Below are positions 1 through 11,748 of a stretch of DNA of 64,000 nucleotides, in pieces (within the stretch, counting starts at the first letter, position 1; every line of letters begins with the position of its first letter). This DNA is from Dermatemys mawii. Its lineage: Eukaryota > Chordata > Testudines > Dermatemydidae. The position numbers were made by a program, and so were the translations under genes. The stretch spans positions 56,972,785 to 57,036,784 of the forward strand of contig ML677326.1 in the NCBI GenBank assembly GCA_007922305.1. Reading direction: 5' to 3'. Under the pieces are notes generated by a model, which saw nothing but the letters and a program-made list of their open reading frames with translations, did no database searches and had not been told where the DNA came from.

Positions 1-1780
1 TTCATGTCTCAGTCGTCAAAGTTAGATTCTTTCTGCATCTCCTTTCTGCATGTCCTCCAGTGACAGAGAGCTCAGCGTGCTATTTAAACTCTCTGGTCCT
101 TTGGTAGAATAGGGTTGTCATTGGAGCCCTATGTTACCCATAGTTAGTTCTTGGGGGTGTGGGTTCAACATGAGACTCTGAGTCAGGCTGTGTTGTATAG
201 ATCTCTTTTTTTCCTTAACTACAAGCTCACCCTGATGTTTGCAGTCAGTTTATCCAGTCTTTACTCTTATGTCTTTACCTGACTCATAAAAACAGGTAGC
301 TGCAGTGCTCTGGACTTTTAGTAGCTTTTGGAAGCTATTGACATAGTGCAGTTCATATTCCATGATTAAGATCTTCAAGTAGGAATCATGCACTGTACTT
401 TGCAGACTAGCATGTACTCTTCTACAGGGGAGCAGAGGACAAGCTTGCTTCCACGCTGGAGAAAAAATATGCAGGAAATATGTTAGGCAGCTGATAGATA
501 AATTATACAGTACAATAAATTGCATTAGATGCAGGGATTTCATTTTTGCCGCTTGAGGGCAGTATAACCAAAGGTATAATCATATGGGCAATTGAATGGT
601 TCAGATTTAGACCTATGTATAATTCCAGGAAGGTAGAGATGGCTTCTTTGATTAAAAGGCTGATACCTGTAATGTTGCCACCGGTATTCTCAGCTCCATG
701 TGTTCTCTTGAGATTTATGCTAGGATTTTGAAAGAGGTTGAAGGAAGCTAGACATCCAATTCCCATTCAAATTCAATAGGAATTCAATACCTAAGTCCCA
801 TAGGTTCTTCAAACTTCCAGCCTTCAAGCGCATCTCCATGGTGGTATTCTTGTCCATTGTTAATAGTGTTTGTATTACTCAAACTAAAATTGCTTTTGAT
901 CTATCTTTGTATATTTTCTGAATTACAGACTGTGGTGAGTACCTATTCTCCTCACTTGTTCCCTTAAGATAGGATGAGATGTATTCCATGAGGTTGAGAT
1001 GATTGTGTTTTACTTGTTACTTAGCAGTAGGTTTACTTTTTTTTAAGTGCACAATGCAATTCAGTTAATGGAAATTAATCACAGCTGACCTTCCCAAAGC
1101 CAAACACAAATACTTAATACTAGATAGAAAATCAGGGTGAAATGAACTGAGCAAAAAAGCATGTGAAAAGGTGTGAGGCAGGAGGGAAGATACCTTTTAA
1201 TGTGAAGGGGCTGAGCACTGTGCTCAGTGCTAGTGTAAGTGCCCACAACTCGATTGAAACATGGAATTATTGAGTGTATTTGCTTTTAGCTTTAGTAGCA
1301 GTATAAGGGTTAATGCTCTGAGGTCCTTTAACCCCATCTCCCCTCGTTCCATGAAGGAGCTGTCTGTGCTGCAGTAATTTAATTCTGCCCATTCTATTTT
1401 ATCATTTGTGTGTATATACCAGATCAGCTCAGATAAATTACCATCTCTTGACTGGTTTGATTCTCACCCTTTTCTAGGGTTTTAAAGGTTTAATTAGCAA
1501 TGCATAGGTTAGCCAACAAGAATTTGAAATCTGTGATACCAATGCAATATTATTTCTTGAGAGACATAATATACCCATATAGACTGCCAGTGTTGAGTAT
1601 GATGGCACCACCATGTGTGCTTAGACATACCAAATGAGAACCAGTTTTTTATTGGTATCGAATAGATGCAGCATTTATGCTCACTTTGGGACTGAGTGGT
1701 GCTGAGTACATGTGGATGGTCAGTTGAGAATTAGGCCCATGGGACGCAACTTGAGTTGTGACTCAGTATCTATATTTATT
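1..1780. other. Intergenic sequence, nothing recognised
   Basis: AT-rich sequence downstream of PALLD in gene orientation. Short open frames (longest 97 codons) have no recognisable protein features. By human synteny, CBR4 would be expected tail-to-tail in this direction, but I could not see any of its coding motifs. Confidence 0.5.
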
Positions 1781-1857
1781 AGGGCAGTCAATTAGCTTCA
1801 GTTAATTCACATGATTAACAAAAAAATTAATCGCAGTTTTAATTGCACTGTTTAAAT

Positions 1858-3996
1858 AATAAAGCAGACTTTGACTCTCTCAGGGAACCGATGGGCAGGA
1901 TCTCCTGGGATAATAACATAAGGGAGAAAGGAGTCCAGGAGAGCTGGCTGTATTATAAAGAATCCTTATTGAGGTTGCAGGAACAAACCATCCCAGTGTG
2001 TAGAAAGAATAGTAAATATGGCAGGTGACCAGCTTGACTTAACAGTGAAATCCTTACTGGTCTTAAGCACAAAAAAGAAGCTTACAAGAAATGGAAGCTT
2101 GGACAAATGACCAGGGAGGAGTCTAAAAATATTGTTCAGGCATGAGGAGTGAAATCAGGAAGGCCAGATCACACTTGGAGTTGCAGCTGGCAAGGGATGT
2201 GAAGGGTAACAAGAAGGGTTTCTTTAAGTATGTTAGCAACAAGAAGGTGGTCAAGGATGTGTGTGCCCCTTGCTGAATGAGGGAGGCAAGCTAGTGACAG
2301 AGGATGTGAAAAAAGCGAATGTACTCAATGCTTTTTTGCCTCTGTCTTCATGAACAAAGTCAGCTCTCAGACTGCTGCACTGGGCAGCACAGTACGGAGA
2401 GGAGGTGACCCAGCCCTCTGTTGAAAAAGAAATGGTTCAGGACTATTTAGAAAAGCTAGATGAGCACATGTCCATGGGGCCGGATATGCTGCATCCAAGG
2501 GAGCTAAAGGAATTGGCTGATGTGATTGTAGAGCCATTGACCATTATCTTTGAAAACTCATGGTGATTGGGGGAGGTCCTGGATGACTGGAAAACGGTAA
2601 TGTAGTGCTCATCTTTAAAAAGGAAAGGAGGAGGATCTGGGGAACTACAGGCCAGTCAGTCTCACCTCAGTCCCTGGAAAAATCATGGAGCAGGTCCTCA
2701 AGGAATCAATTTTGAAGAACTTAGAGGAGAGGAAAGTGATCAGGAACTTTCAGCATGGATTCACCAAGGGAAAGTCATGCCTGATTAATTGATTGCCTTC
2801 TATGATGAGAACATTGGCTTTGTAGACGAGGAGAAAGCAGTGGACTTGTTGTTCCTTGACTTTAGCAAAGCTTTTGATTATGTTCTCTCACAGTATTTTT
2901 GCCAGCCATTTAAAAAGGTATGGATTGATGATGGACTATAAGGTGGATAGAAAGCCGCCTAGATTGTTGGGCTCAACGAGTAGTTATCAGTGGTTTCATG
3001 TCTAGTTGGCAGCCGGTATCAAACAGAGTGCCCCCAGAATTGGTCTTGGGGCTGGTTTTATTCAATATTTTCATTACTGATCTAGAGGACGGGGTGGATT
3101 GCACCCTCAGCGAGTTTGCAGATGACTCTAAACTGAGAGGAAAAGTAGATATGTTGGAGGGTAGGGATAGGATACAGAGGGATCTAGACAAATTAGAGGA
3201 TTGGCCCAAAAGAAATGTGATGAGGTTCAACAAGGACAAGTGCAGAGTCCTGCACTTAGGATGGATAAATCCCATGCACTGCTACAGACTAGGGACCAAG
3301 TGGCTTGGCAGCAGGTCTGCAGAAAAGAACCTAGGGGTTACAGTGGACAAGAAACTGGACGTGAGTCACCAATGTGCCCCTGTTGCCAAGAAGGGTAACA
3401 GCATTTTGGGCTGTATAAGGAGGAGCATTGCTGGCAGATCAAGGGACGTGATCGTTCCCCTCCACTCGGCTTTGGTGTGGTCTCATATGGAGTACTGTGT
3501 CCAGTTTTAGGCGCTACGCTACAAGAAGGATGTGGAAAAATTGGAGAGTCTAGAGGAGGGAAACAAAAATGATTATGGGGCTAGAGCACGTGACTTATGA
3601 GGAGAGGCTCAGGGGACTGGGATTATTTAGTCTACAGAAGAGAAGAATGAGGGGGGATTTGATAGCTGCTTTCGACTACCCGAAAGGGGGTTCCAAAGAG
3701 GATGGATCTAGACCGTTCTCGGTTGTACCAGATGACAGAACAAGGTGTAATGGTCTCAAGTTGCAGCGGGGGAGGTTCAGGTTGGATATTAGGAAAATCT
3801 TTTTCACTGGGAGAGTGGTGAAGCACTGGAACGAGTTATCTAGAGAGGTAGAGGAATCTCCTTCCTTAGAGATTAAGGTCAGGCTTGATGGTGCCCTGGC
3901 TGAGATGATTTAGTTGGGCATTAGTCCTGCTTTGCGTACGGGATTGGACTAGATGACCTCCTGAATTCCCTTTTAACCCTGACATTCTATGATTTT
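1858..3996 (+). mobile_element. CR1 LINE, 5'-truncated, inserted into the hAT element
   Basis: The sequence runs from the endonuclease/RT linker (EKGVQESWLYYKESLLRLQE) through the reverse transcriptase to the CR1 3' UTR (GGACTAGATGACCTCCTGA) and the family's terminal ATTCTATGATT. The RT palm motif survives as FADDSKL near 3115-3135, and KNLGVTVDKKLDVSHQCAPV lies at 3328-3387. Several stops and frame changes, for example at 2026 and 3510, mark it as dead. Flanks resembling AATAATA/TTATTATA may be a short target-site duplication. Confidence 0.85.
2998..3510 (+). pseudogene. CR1 reverse transcriptase fragment
   Basis: The longest open piece of the CR1 ORF2, 170 codons, covers the RT palm and thumb: FNIFITDLEDG, then FADDSKL (the YxDD box), EDWPKRNVMRFNKDKCRVLH and the thumb region ending YCVQF. 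A stop replaces the next Trp codon. The frame resumes at 3569-3913 with [20 protein letters not shown], the conserved CR1 C-terminus. Confidence 0.8.
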
Positions 3997-4285
3997 ATTA
4001 TAGAATGCCAATTGAAATTTATTAAATATTTTGGATGTTTTTCTACATTTTTATATATTGTATTCTGTGTTGTAATTGAAATCAGTGTATATTATTTTTG
4101 CTTGCAAATATTTGCACTGTGAAAATATTAAAAGAAATCGTATTTTTCAATTCACCTCATACCAGCACTGTAGTGCAATCTCTTTATCGTGAAACTGTAA
4201 CTTACAATGTAGATTTTTTTTGTCACATGACTGCACTCAAAAACAAAACAGTGTAAAACATCAAAACTTACAAGTCCACTCAGTC

Positions 4286-4504
4286 CTATTTCTTGTTCAG
4301 CCGATTGCTAGGACATACAAGTTTGTTTATGTTTATAGGAGATAATGCTGCCACTGCCTTATTTACTTTGTCACCAGAAAGTGAGAAGAGGCATTTGCAT
4401 GGCCCTTTTGTAACCAGCATTGCAAGGTATTTACATGTCAGATACTCTAAACATTTGTATGCCCATTCATGCTTCGGCCACCATTCCAGAGGACATGCCT
4501 CCAT
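4286..4504 (-). pseudogene. hAT transposase fragment (C-terminal dimerisation domain)
   Basis: An open frame of about 72 codons ends in a natural-looking stop after SNRLNKK. The conserved WW, YLA and RLFSLSG-like positions are recognisable (here CLFSLSG, with the usual Arg lost). No DDE catalytic region is present upstream, so it cannot encode an active transposase. Confidence 0.65.
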
Positions 4505-4560
4505 ATTGGTGGCATTTATTGGGAGGAGGGAGCTGCTGGGATGGTTCCCATATAATTCCT

Positions 4561-7438
4561 TAATTTGCTAAGATCTTGCTTTTTATGAAGGGAACTTCCT
4601 TTCCTTTCTGTTGTTCTAGTGTATGTATTAGAAGTCTGCTTATCCTTTCCCTCCCTCCCTCCCTCTCTTACTTAACTGTTTGCTTCTTCCCATTGGTAGT
4701 GGTGAATGAGAAAAGCTCTGCAACAGAATGAGAAATTTCTTACCTGATTTTTCTTTGTTAGCACTATCTCTCCTCATTCAACACATCCTGGTAGTTTGGT
4801 AAATGATGAGAATATAAATTGCAATTAATTTTTTCTCTAAAGGGATATGTTGATCTAATGCATTAAAAATCTTAACACAATTATGTCAAGTTGCCTTAAG
4901 GCTAATAATTGATTGCTGAAGCATTTCTTCTGGTGGCCTGAGCTGAAGGGCGGGGGTTAAATCTGGTGGTGTTTGGGGCCTCTGTCCAATATGCCCTTGG
5001 GAGGGATGGGGACATATGATGTGTAGACATGATTGAAACAGATGCTGCTAGTGAAAAAATTCTGATGTTGTGTGCAGTGTACCATCAATCTCATCAAAAG
5101 AGATCCACATAGAGAAAACAGGTTAAAGAATCTCAGTTACAGTAAGGGAAGTAATTGTTCTTTGTAAGGTGTATAGAGTTCCTCCAAGAAAATCTCAGGT
5201 GTGTGCTTTTTAGAAAATGTTGCATAGTTATCTGAAAGTAAAATTACATTGAGACTGTGCAACAATTACTTTCACATGCAACAAAAAATTATTTTCTGTT
5301 AGTATTTGATCAAAAAAATGCTCAGATCATGCTCCTGCCAGGTTCTCAGTAAGTGGAGTCATTGCCATTGAAATTATTTTTAAAAATCAGTTTTGTTGAT
5401 TGTATGTGCTGAGACAAAATTACTGCTTGTGTTGGTCCAGGTCCCCAAGGATGTAGCTGAAGATTCATTAAGACAACTCTACGTTTGCCCATCAGGCTTT
5501 CCTTCAGTGTTTTTATGTACTGTACATACATTACTTCTGAGGGAACTGACAGCAGAGATTACCATAATATTGCGTATGTACTTTTTTGGTTAAAAATTCA
5601 CATAGTATACAAGCCATATAACTGATTATTTTGGGTAGAACCGTGTAGAGAGACAAATTTAGTTTCTTCTTAAACCTTTTATTCTCCGCTTCAAAAGGGA
5701 ATTGCTCTTGTATACACTATTGTGATTACCATTCCTGTGCTCTGTGTCGAATTTGCTACTTGGTTATTAGATGGGTTACACCAATGAAAATATTACTGAG
5801 ATGTTTGAATGTCCTTGCAGGATTCCACCTACTAAGGGAAATTAAACTATTTTTGGTCAGACTGACATATGTGAATTAATAGATGACAAGAGGCTGAATA
5901 GCAAAAGTAAATGTAGAATTAGTAAAAGTTACTTTAAGGGAATTTGAGAGACTACAGATAGAGGTTTGTTTAAGAAAGTGTTGGATTCTAAAGACTTGTG
6001 GGAGAGGAAACGTATCAGTTAGGAAGTCACAGAGGGCAGTGGTGAAATATTACTATGCTGTGTTTCTTCCAGTCTTTTTCATACAAAATGATAATCCTTT
6101 GGGAGCTAAGGAAGGTACTGCTGATAAAACCTGTAATTTTAGATAGTCTCTTAAAATTTGCAAAGAATGATCAGATACGCTGTTTATCTTGTGGGAAGGG
6201 ATATTTTAAAGGTGGAAAAGAGTAGACAAGCATAGTAATGTTTCAAACCACTTGAAAAGCATTTAGAACAATGGCAGAGGGCTTTAAGTTGAATGATTGC
6301 ATAATATAAATGAGGTAATACTATTCCCCCTTTTAGCTGTACTTTGAGAGAGTTGACCCAAAGAATTTTAAAACAGCATATTTAGCTAAATGATTAAAAA
6401 ATGGAGTCTGGGAAAATTTAGCCCATTCAGTGTGATGAGGTTTTATAGCTTCAAGTGATCTAATCAGTCTGAGCAGTGGCCATCTACTGTTCTTTTTCCC
6501 CAACTCTCTTGCTGTGAAGGTGTTTCTGGCTTGGTTGTACTATTACAGAAGTAGAAGATGAGGTCAGTAGCAGAGTCTGACCCTTTATCCGTGTTTTATA
6601 TGTGGCACTACAGTCACTTTATTTCCTGGAGTCACTGCATCCAACTTAGTCTCAGTTCTTCTGTAGGCATTTATGAGGTCATTTCCCTGCACATATTGAT
6701 GCTTTCTCCCTAGGAGTGCTCTTGAGCCTTACTTTAAACCCCAAATCTTTTATTAAGAATATAGTGCAGCATAGGATTAATCAGTTTTTGTCTTTGCACC
6801 TAACCTTCAAGTAATGCTTGCCTTATCCAAATTCCACATTACAGACCCAAAGAATGGGCATACTGTTTGATACAGATTGTGAACTCCTTGGGCCAAGGAA
6901 CATATCTTTGTGTTGAATCATAGCTATTTAAGTCACATGATAAGCAGCAGACAAATGTGGAGGGGAAACATTTGTTGCCATTTGAGAACTAAGTGTGGGC
7001 AAATCTTGCTTATCGCAGGTGCAGAATGGTCAATAAGCAGTGAAACTAGGGAGTTCTCAACCACAGCATGCAAAATTCCAGCTGCACCCAAAGGGTGGGA
7101 TTGGATCAAGGGGAAATGCTGGATGATTGCCCCTCCTTGGGAGGGGAGGGATACAAGCTGAAGCAGCATAGCCGACTTGGGAGCTACTTTGGTAGCAGTG
7201 GAGAAGATTCTCTTCTCAAACTGGAGGTTGGGACCCCACAGGGGATCATGAGGTTATTACATGCAGGGTTGCAAGCTGTCAGCTTCCAACCCCAAACCCC
7301 GCTTTACCTCCAGAATTTATAGCAGCATGAACATATTAAAATGTGTTTTTAATTTATAAGTGGGGGGGGGGAGGTTTGCACTCAGAGGCTTGCTATGTGA
7401 AAGGGGTGACCTGTACAAAAGTTTGAGAATCATGACTA
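4561..7438. other. Intergenic sequence with a CCCT-type simple repeat near 4648-4670
   Basis: No gene is recognised. A short pyrimidine tract (CCCT repeats) lies at about 4648-4670. The rest is unique-looking, AT-rich DNA with scattered short open frames. Confidence 0.5.
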
Positions 7439-7614
7439 CAGTGGATTCTGGTTAATTGGGACATATTGGGACCAGAACAATTTGGCCTGATTAAGTGGCT
7501 GCCCCAGTTAACTGAAGTAAATAAAAAGGGATGCTTTGCTTCTGTTCTTTGTGATGTGTGCCGATTAAGCAGCTGCCCCAAATAACCGGTGGCCCAATTA
7601 ATCGGAATCCACTG
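7439..7614. mobile_element. Tigger/pogo-like MITE with TA target duplication
   Basis: A 176-bp element with terminal inverted repeats of about 24 bp. The left end is CAGTGGATTCTGGTTAATTG and the right end, reverse-complemented, is CAGTGGATTCCGATTAATTG. It is flanked by TA on both sides (7437-7438 and 7615-7616). CAGT ends plus TA duplication indicate the Tc1/mariner superfamily, pogo/Tigger branch. It has no coding capacity. Confidence 0.8.
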
Positions 7615-8525
7615 TATTTAGAGTCAGGGGAAAGCTTAAGCCCCCATGAAGTATTGGGCACAAAGGCTGTTTACCTGGGCTGAAGGTAGAGGTAAAATGA
7701 GTTTTTGAAAGATTGAGGTGTTTGTTACCATGCAAAGAGCACAAAAATGTTTAAAAGGTAGTGTATCTGGAAAAGTTAAACTTTTCAAAGCCAGGTATCC
7801 CCAAACTGTGCAGTGTGGTTAATTTGCCTTTGAGCCAAGTAGCTGGGAAACATCATGAAGTGCTGGATGTTTGTTTCCAGCTGTTAAAAGCAGAGAGAAC
7901 CCCTATATAGATTTAAGCAACAGCTGTAGGTGTCACCAAGTTTTTGTAATCAAGAAAGTGAAGGGAGCGGGGTCTGCGAGGCTCACTGTATTAAGATGTG
8001 GTCCATAAGCTTAAAAAACAAACAAACCCAAACGGAACACATTCTATGTAAAATGGGTGGATTCAGCCACTCCATTCCTATTGCTATTAATAGGAGGCTT
8101 CCCCCAATAGCTCTTTACTACATAAGGTGGCTGCATCTAAAGTTTCAGTCGTGAATTGATTTGTAAATATGCTTGAAAGGGTTTCCAACACACTTTAAAA
8201 GTGTAATTGCAGATGACTTTGAGACAGTGGAGAAGCCTTTGGTGTAAAGTATGTATTTACATTATCAGTTATACCCAGTAACATTTGGTAGCCTCAGTTG
8301 GGTGTAGTTGGCTTAAAAATTTAAATTCCCTCCATAAAATGACCTTGATGATTCAGTGAACTTCACTTAGGTTTGTAGCCCTTTGGCAAGCATATGTCTC
8401 TCCCTGCTTATTACACTGATTTTTTTTCTGCATTGGTAAACCCACAACATCCTCAACGTTTTCAGCACAGCCAAGTTTTTAAACAGCCTTAATTTTAGTT
8501 AAAGACCTGATTTTACTATTTGTGC
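7615..8525. other. Intergenic sequence, nothing recognised
   Basis: No gene or clear repeat is seen between the Tigger-like MITE and the hAT MITE. Confidence 0.45.
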
Positions 8526-8674
8526 TAGGGATGTAAAAGGTTAGCCAATTAATCCGGTAAGCATTAGGCTTACCATTAATGGACCTTAACCATTAACCAG
8601 TTAAACGAACCAGGACTGGGACTGCTCTGGCCAGGGAGACAGGGTTAACTTTTTAAACAATATTTACATCCCTA
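8526..8674. mobile_element. hAT-type MITE with exact 8-bp target duplication
   Basis: This 149-bp element begins TAGGGATGTAAA and ends with the reverse complement TTTACATCCCTA. The 8-bp direct repeats ATTTGTGC (8518-8525 and 8675-8682) flank it exactly. An 8-bp duplication is diagnostic of hAT transposition. It has no coding capacity. Confidence 0.85.
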
Positions 8675-8682
8675 ATTTGTGC

Positions 8683-10138
8683 ATGGATGTGTATAAAGAA
8701 AGTCAAGGATAGACATTTTGTCTGAAAAGCAAATTGTTTACATAAACTGTTTGATGGGCGCTACTTTTAACACACCAGTAGCATACTAGAGGGACAAGGT
8801 GTTTTATAAAACAAGTACTCTGGCCCTATCAGATTTAATATACTGTGCCAAATACTGATCTAGTGTAAGCAGGGGCAACATCACTGGTATCAATGGTATT
8901 ACAACCACTTATGTCAGGACTGTTTGTTTTGCTGAGTAAGTTGCTGTGGGGTTAATTGTATAAAACTGGTCCTAAATATGTAAATATAAATCAAATAGTA
9001 AATTAGAGCTTTACTGAATAACTTGATTCTGTACATGGAGGGGAAAGTATTAACATACAATATACGGAGTACAACATTTGTTTTCTTCTTGGATTTAGTG
9101 TTTTGCAGTTTAGAGTGAGGATTGTCTTTCTTTGGATAAAACCTGTTCTTGTACTAGGATAATGGATTCTTTAAGGTTGCTAAAATCTCTGTAATAGGTA
9201 TACTGTGCTATATAACATGTTAGAAAGTGTGGCTGTTTGCCAAACAATTCTGTGTACCTACTAAATAGTTTGTTTTTTAAAAACAGAAACAATCAAGAAC
9301 TGATCTTAATCACAAGATGACTTCTGACACAATTCCAGTCTCTCTTCTACTGGGTAAGTACCATGGTTTAGGTATTTTAGGCAGTTCAGTTGCAACAATA
9401 TGTGCAGGATAAATGGAGATACACATTGAATATGAAACATTTTTAAAACTAAACTGTTAAATCATAATAAAAGGATCCTTCGACCCCACCCACCCAGGTT
9501 TAAATTAGCAAAGGAGATTCCCTAACTCAACTCTGACCCTTCTTAGAAACTTCAAAGAATCTCTTTATTTCCAGCTCACGGCCCTAATCTTGTCTTGTGT
9601 TAAATTTCCAAATTTTATATTTGGATCCCTTTATAGAAATAGCTATGACTAGTTTGCCCAGAAAATGACAATTTTCTATTTGTGTAATATTTATTGATGC
9701 TAAACCCACATTATGTCAGCACAACAATCCAAAGTAGTAATAGTACTTTTTTATAAATACAAATAAAAGGTGTCAATAATGCTAGTTAAGCTAAACAAAC
9801 AGCAAATTAGCATGTCACACAGTCAAGAAAAACTTGGCAAATAAGACATACTTTTCTCTAAAATACAGGTAGGCTATTTCCATATGATAGACTGTATGAT
9901 ATTAATTTAGATAAGCAGTGCCTGTAACTGTGGTCATAACCTGCACCAATCTGCATAGAATAGTACTATCTTCTGTGCTAAAGTTTAGTCTCTTAAAAAA
10001 AAAACTTGGTTTGTATACTTACAAAGAGGTATGAAGCAGTATATGTATAGCAGTAATGCAAAATATATGGTAGTACACAAACAATAAAAAACTAATAACT
10101 GGACTTGAATAACTGAGCTGAGATCAATTTCAACACTT
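8683..10138. other. Intergenic sequence with a possible plus-strand exon near 9285-9351
   Basis: AT-rich DNA beyond the PALLD 3' end. The only gene-like signal is a segment bounded by AAAAACAG and CTGG|GTAAGT at about 9285-9351. I cannot assign it to a protein. Confidence 0.35.
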
Positions 10139-10144
10139 TTTATT
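10139..10144 (-). terminator. Candidate poly(A) signal AATAAA for PALLD
   Basis: An AATAAA hexamer on the minus strand about 1.4 kb after the stop codon. A second candidate is at 11076-11081. The sequence alone cannot choose between them, and both may be used. Confidence 0.35.
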
Positions 10145-11578
10145 ATAAATAATGAAAGATAACCATATGTGCTTCATATAAGGAATACAGCATGTTTCTT
10201 TCATGTCAAAGTACTCTCGTACCATTAGTATCTCAATTTTTTCCCCATTAGACCCAATTAAATTTCTTCTGCCTCCTCAACTAAATTAATTGGTTCAGAC
10301 TCAAAACTGCCTAGTACAGTAGACTAGGTGGAGTCCAGTTTGATGTGGAGTTGCTTTGCATTCTGAAAGTAGCCTGTATTCTATACCTACTGCACACAGT
10401 CCCTAGCCACAGCATGGTTCGTCTATTATCGTACACTGGGTAAGAGAACACATATTTATCGTCCAACACCTACACAATATAATGGCATGTCTGTTTTTCT
10501 CCATCTTCATTTTACTAGCCTACCCCTTATGATATGTGCTTATCATTTAACTCCGATTGCAGACTCAGTCCATTTTTTCACTTGCTCTACATTCCTAAAA
10601 TCTTCATACATATTCACAAGCTCTAAACAATCAGAAATGTCCCCTACATAGACTCCATAGCTTGCTGCTGATCTGGGAATTTCAAATGTGTGAATGGCAG
10701 TGTTCTGTTTGTTTTCAGTATCTGTTTAAAAAAAAAACACTAAAAACATCCCCCTCTCACTCGTTTTTGCTAACATTATATAGTAAAAGTATCCCTTGTG
10801 TGCTAGGATTTATAGTCGGTAATAGTGTATTATGCCTCAGCTCTCATTATTTTATCTAGGCTCAATTATTTATGCTTAAATTAGCCTTGCAGTACGTTTG
10901 TAAATAAGCTTCCTTGCTGGCAAAAAAAGAGAGAAAACATAAGAAATTTGTTTTTAAGAACGAAGGCATTAGCCTTGCTATATAGTATTGGCAGTTCTAA
11001 CATTTTAAGGCATGTATTTCCTTTCTCGTTGTAGAGACAAAGTATTTGCTACAGTTCTTCCTTTTCGCTTCCTTTTTTATTCTTACAATATTGCACTTGT
11101 TCACTGTATCTATCATGCTGCATTGCCATTGTTGAATAGTAAAAAAAGAAAGACCATAAAGGAAATTAACATGTATGGTTAATAGCCTTAAATGAAACTT
11201 CTCACACCATTAATACCATGTAGCATCTACATCTTGCTTAGGAAGGCACTTGGTGATAAATACTGTACTGTTTACTTCTGAAAATACTGGTTCATTTCAG
11301 TATTTGGCCTTTATGAAAAAGGTTATTCATAAGAGTTCTAGCAATATAGACATAAGGAACTGAACAGTGAATGTGATTTTCTGTGCAGTGTGAACATTTC
11401 TATTAATCAGCTACCTATCCTAATTTGATAGGAATAAGAAATATATGGTTAAGGTGGGGATTTTTGTACTTGAAGGTGTCTGGCTTTACATAAAGTGACA
11501 TAGAAGTATCATTGGTCAAGGCAATGGCTTTCAGTGTTTCTGCTTTTGAAAGAAAATGATGGATCTGGCAGCTCAGGT
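10139..11578 (-). other. PALLD: Probable PALLD 3' UTR
   Basis: This AT-rich, non-coding stretch lies directly downstream of the PALLD stop codon. Minus-strand AATAAA signals occur at 11076-11081 (UTR of about 0.5 kb) and 10139-10144 (about 1.4 kb). I chose the farther one as the outer limit, without transcript evidence. No interspersed repeat is recognised inside, as expected for an exon. Confidence 0.45.
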
Positions 11579-11748
11579 CTACAGGTCATCGCTTTCTACC
11601 AGGCCAGACTGCACTGTCAGATGAACTGGGTTTGCTTCAGGCTGGAACGCTGCTTTGATGTCTAGTCCTTGGTCAGAAAGTGCTGCATATCGACTGGCTG
11701 AGGGACGCACCTTCTTTGGCTTGGTGGTTTGAGGTTGTTGCCACTGAG
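11579..11748 (-). CDS. PALLD: PALLD terminal coding exon and stop codon
   Basis: This 170-bp coding segment completes Thr from a split codon, then reads [40 protein letters not shown] and a tail ending VESDDL, followed by TAG at 11581-11579. The basic [12 protein letters not shown] stretch before the acidic terminus is the conserved palladin tail. The acceptor is AAATCTGTAG. Confidence 0.96.

Larger units (their letters stand above)
1781..4560 (-). mobile_element. Decayed hAT-type DNA transposon, split by a CR1 insertion
   Basis: Read on the minus strand, 4504-4286 encodes a hAT C-terminal dimerisation domain: ACPLEWWPKHEWAYKCLEYL, then KYLAMLVTKGPCKCLFSLSG and KAVAALSPININKLVC, matching the W..Y..L..YLA.....P..R.FS hAT signature. 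The non-coding 3' part runs from 4285 down to about 4000 and resumes at 1850-1781 on the other side of a CR1. One terminus is probably near 1781. The N-terminal half of the transposase is absent. The outer limits are approximate. Confidence 0.65.

Noticed and set aside
1..10138. CBR4 coding exons, expected tail-to-tail with PALLD by synteny
   Set aside because: I looked for its conserved C-terminal short-chain-dehydrogenase motifs on the plus strand and found none. Only an unassigned exon-like segment at 9285-9351 was seen.
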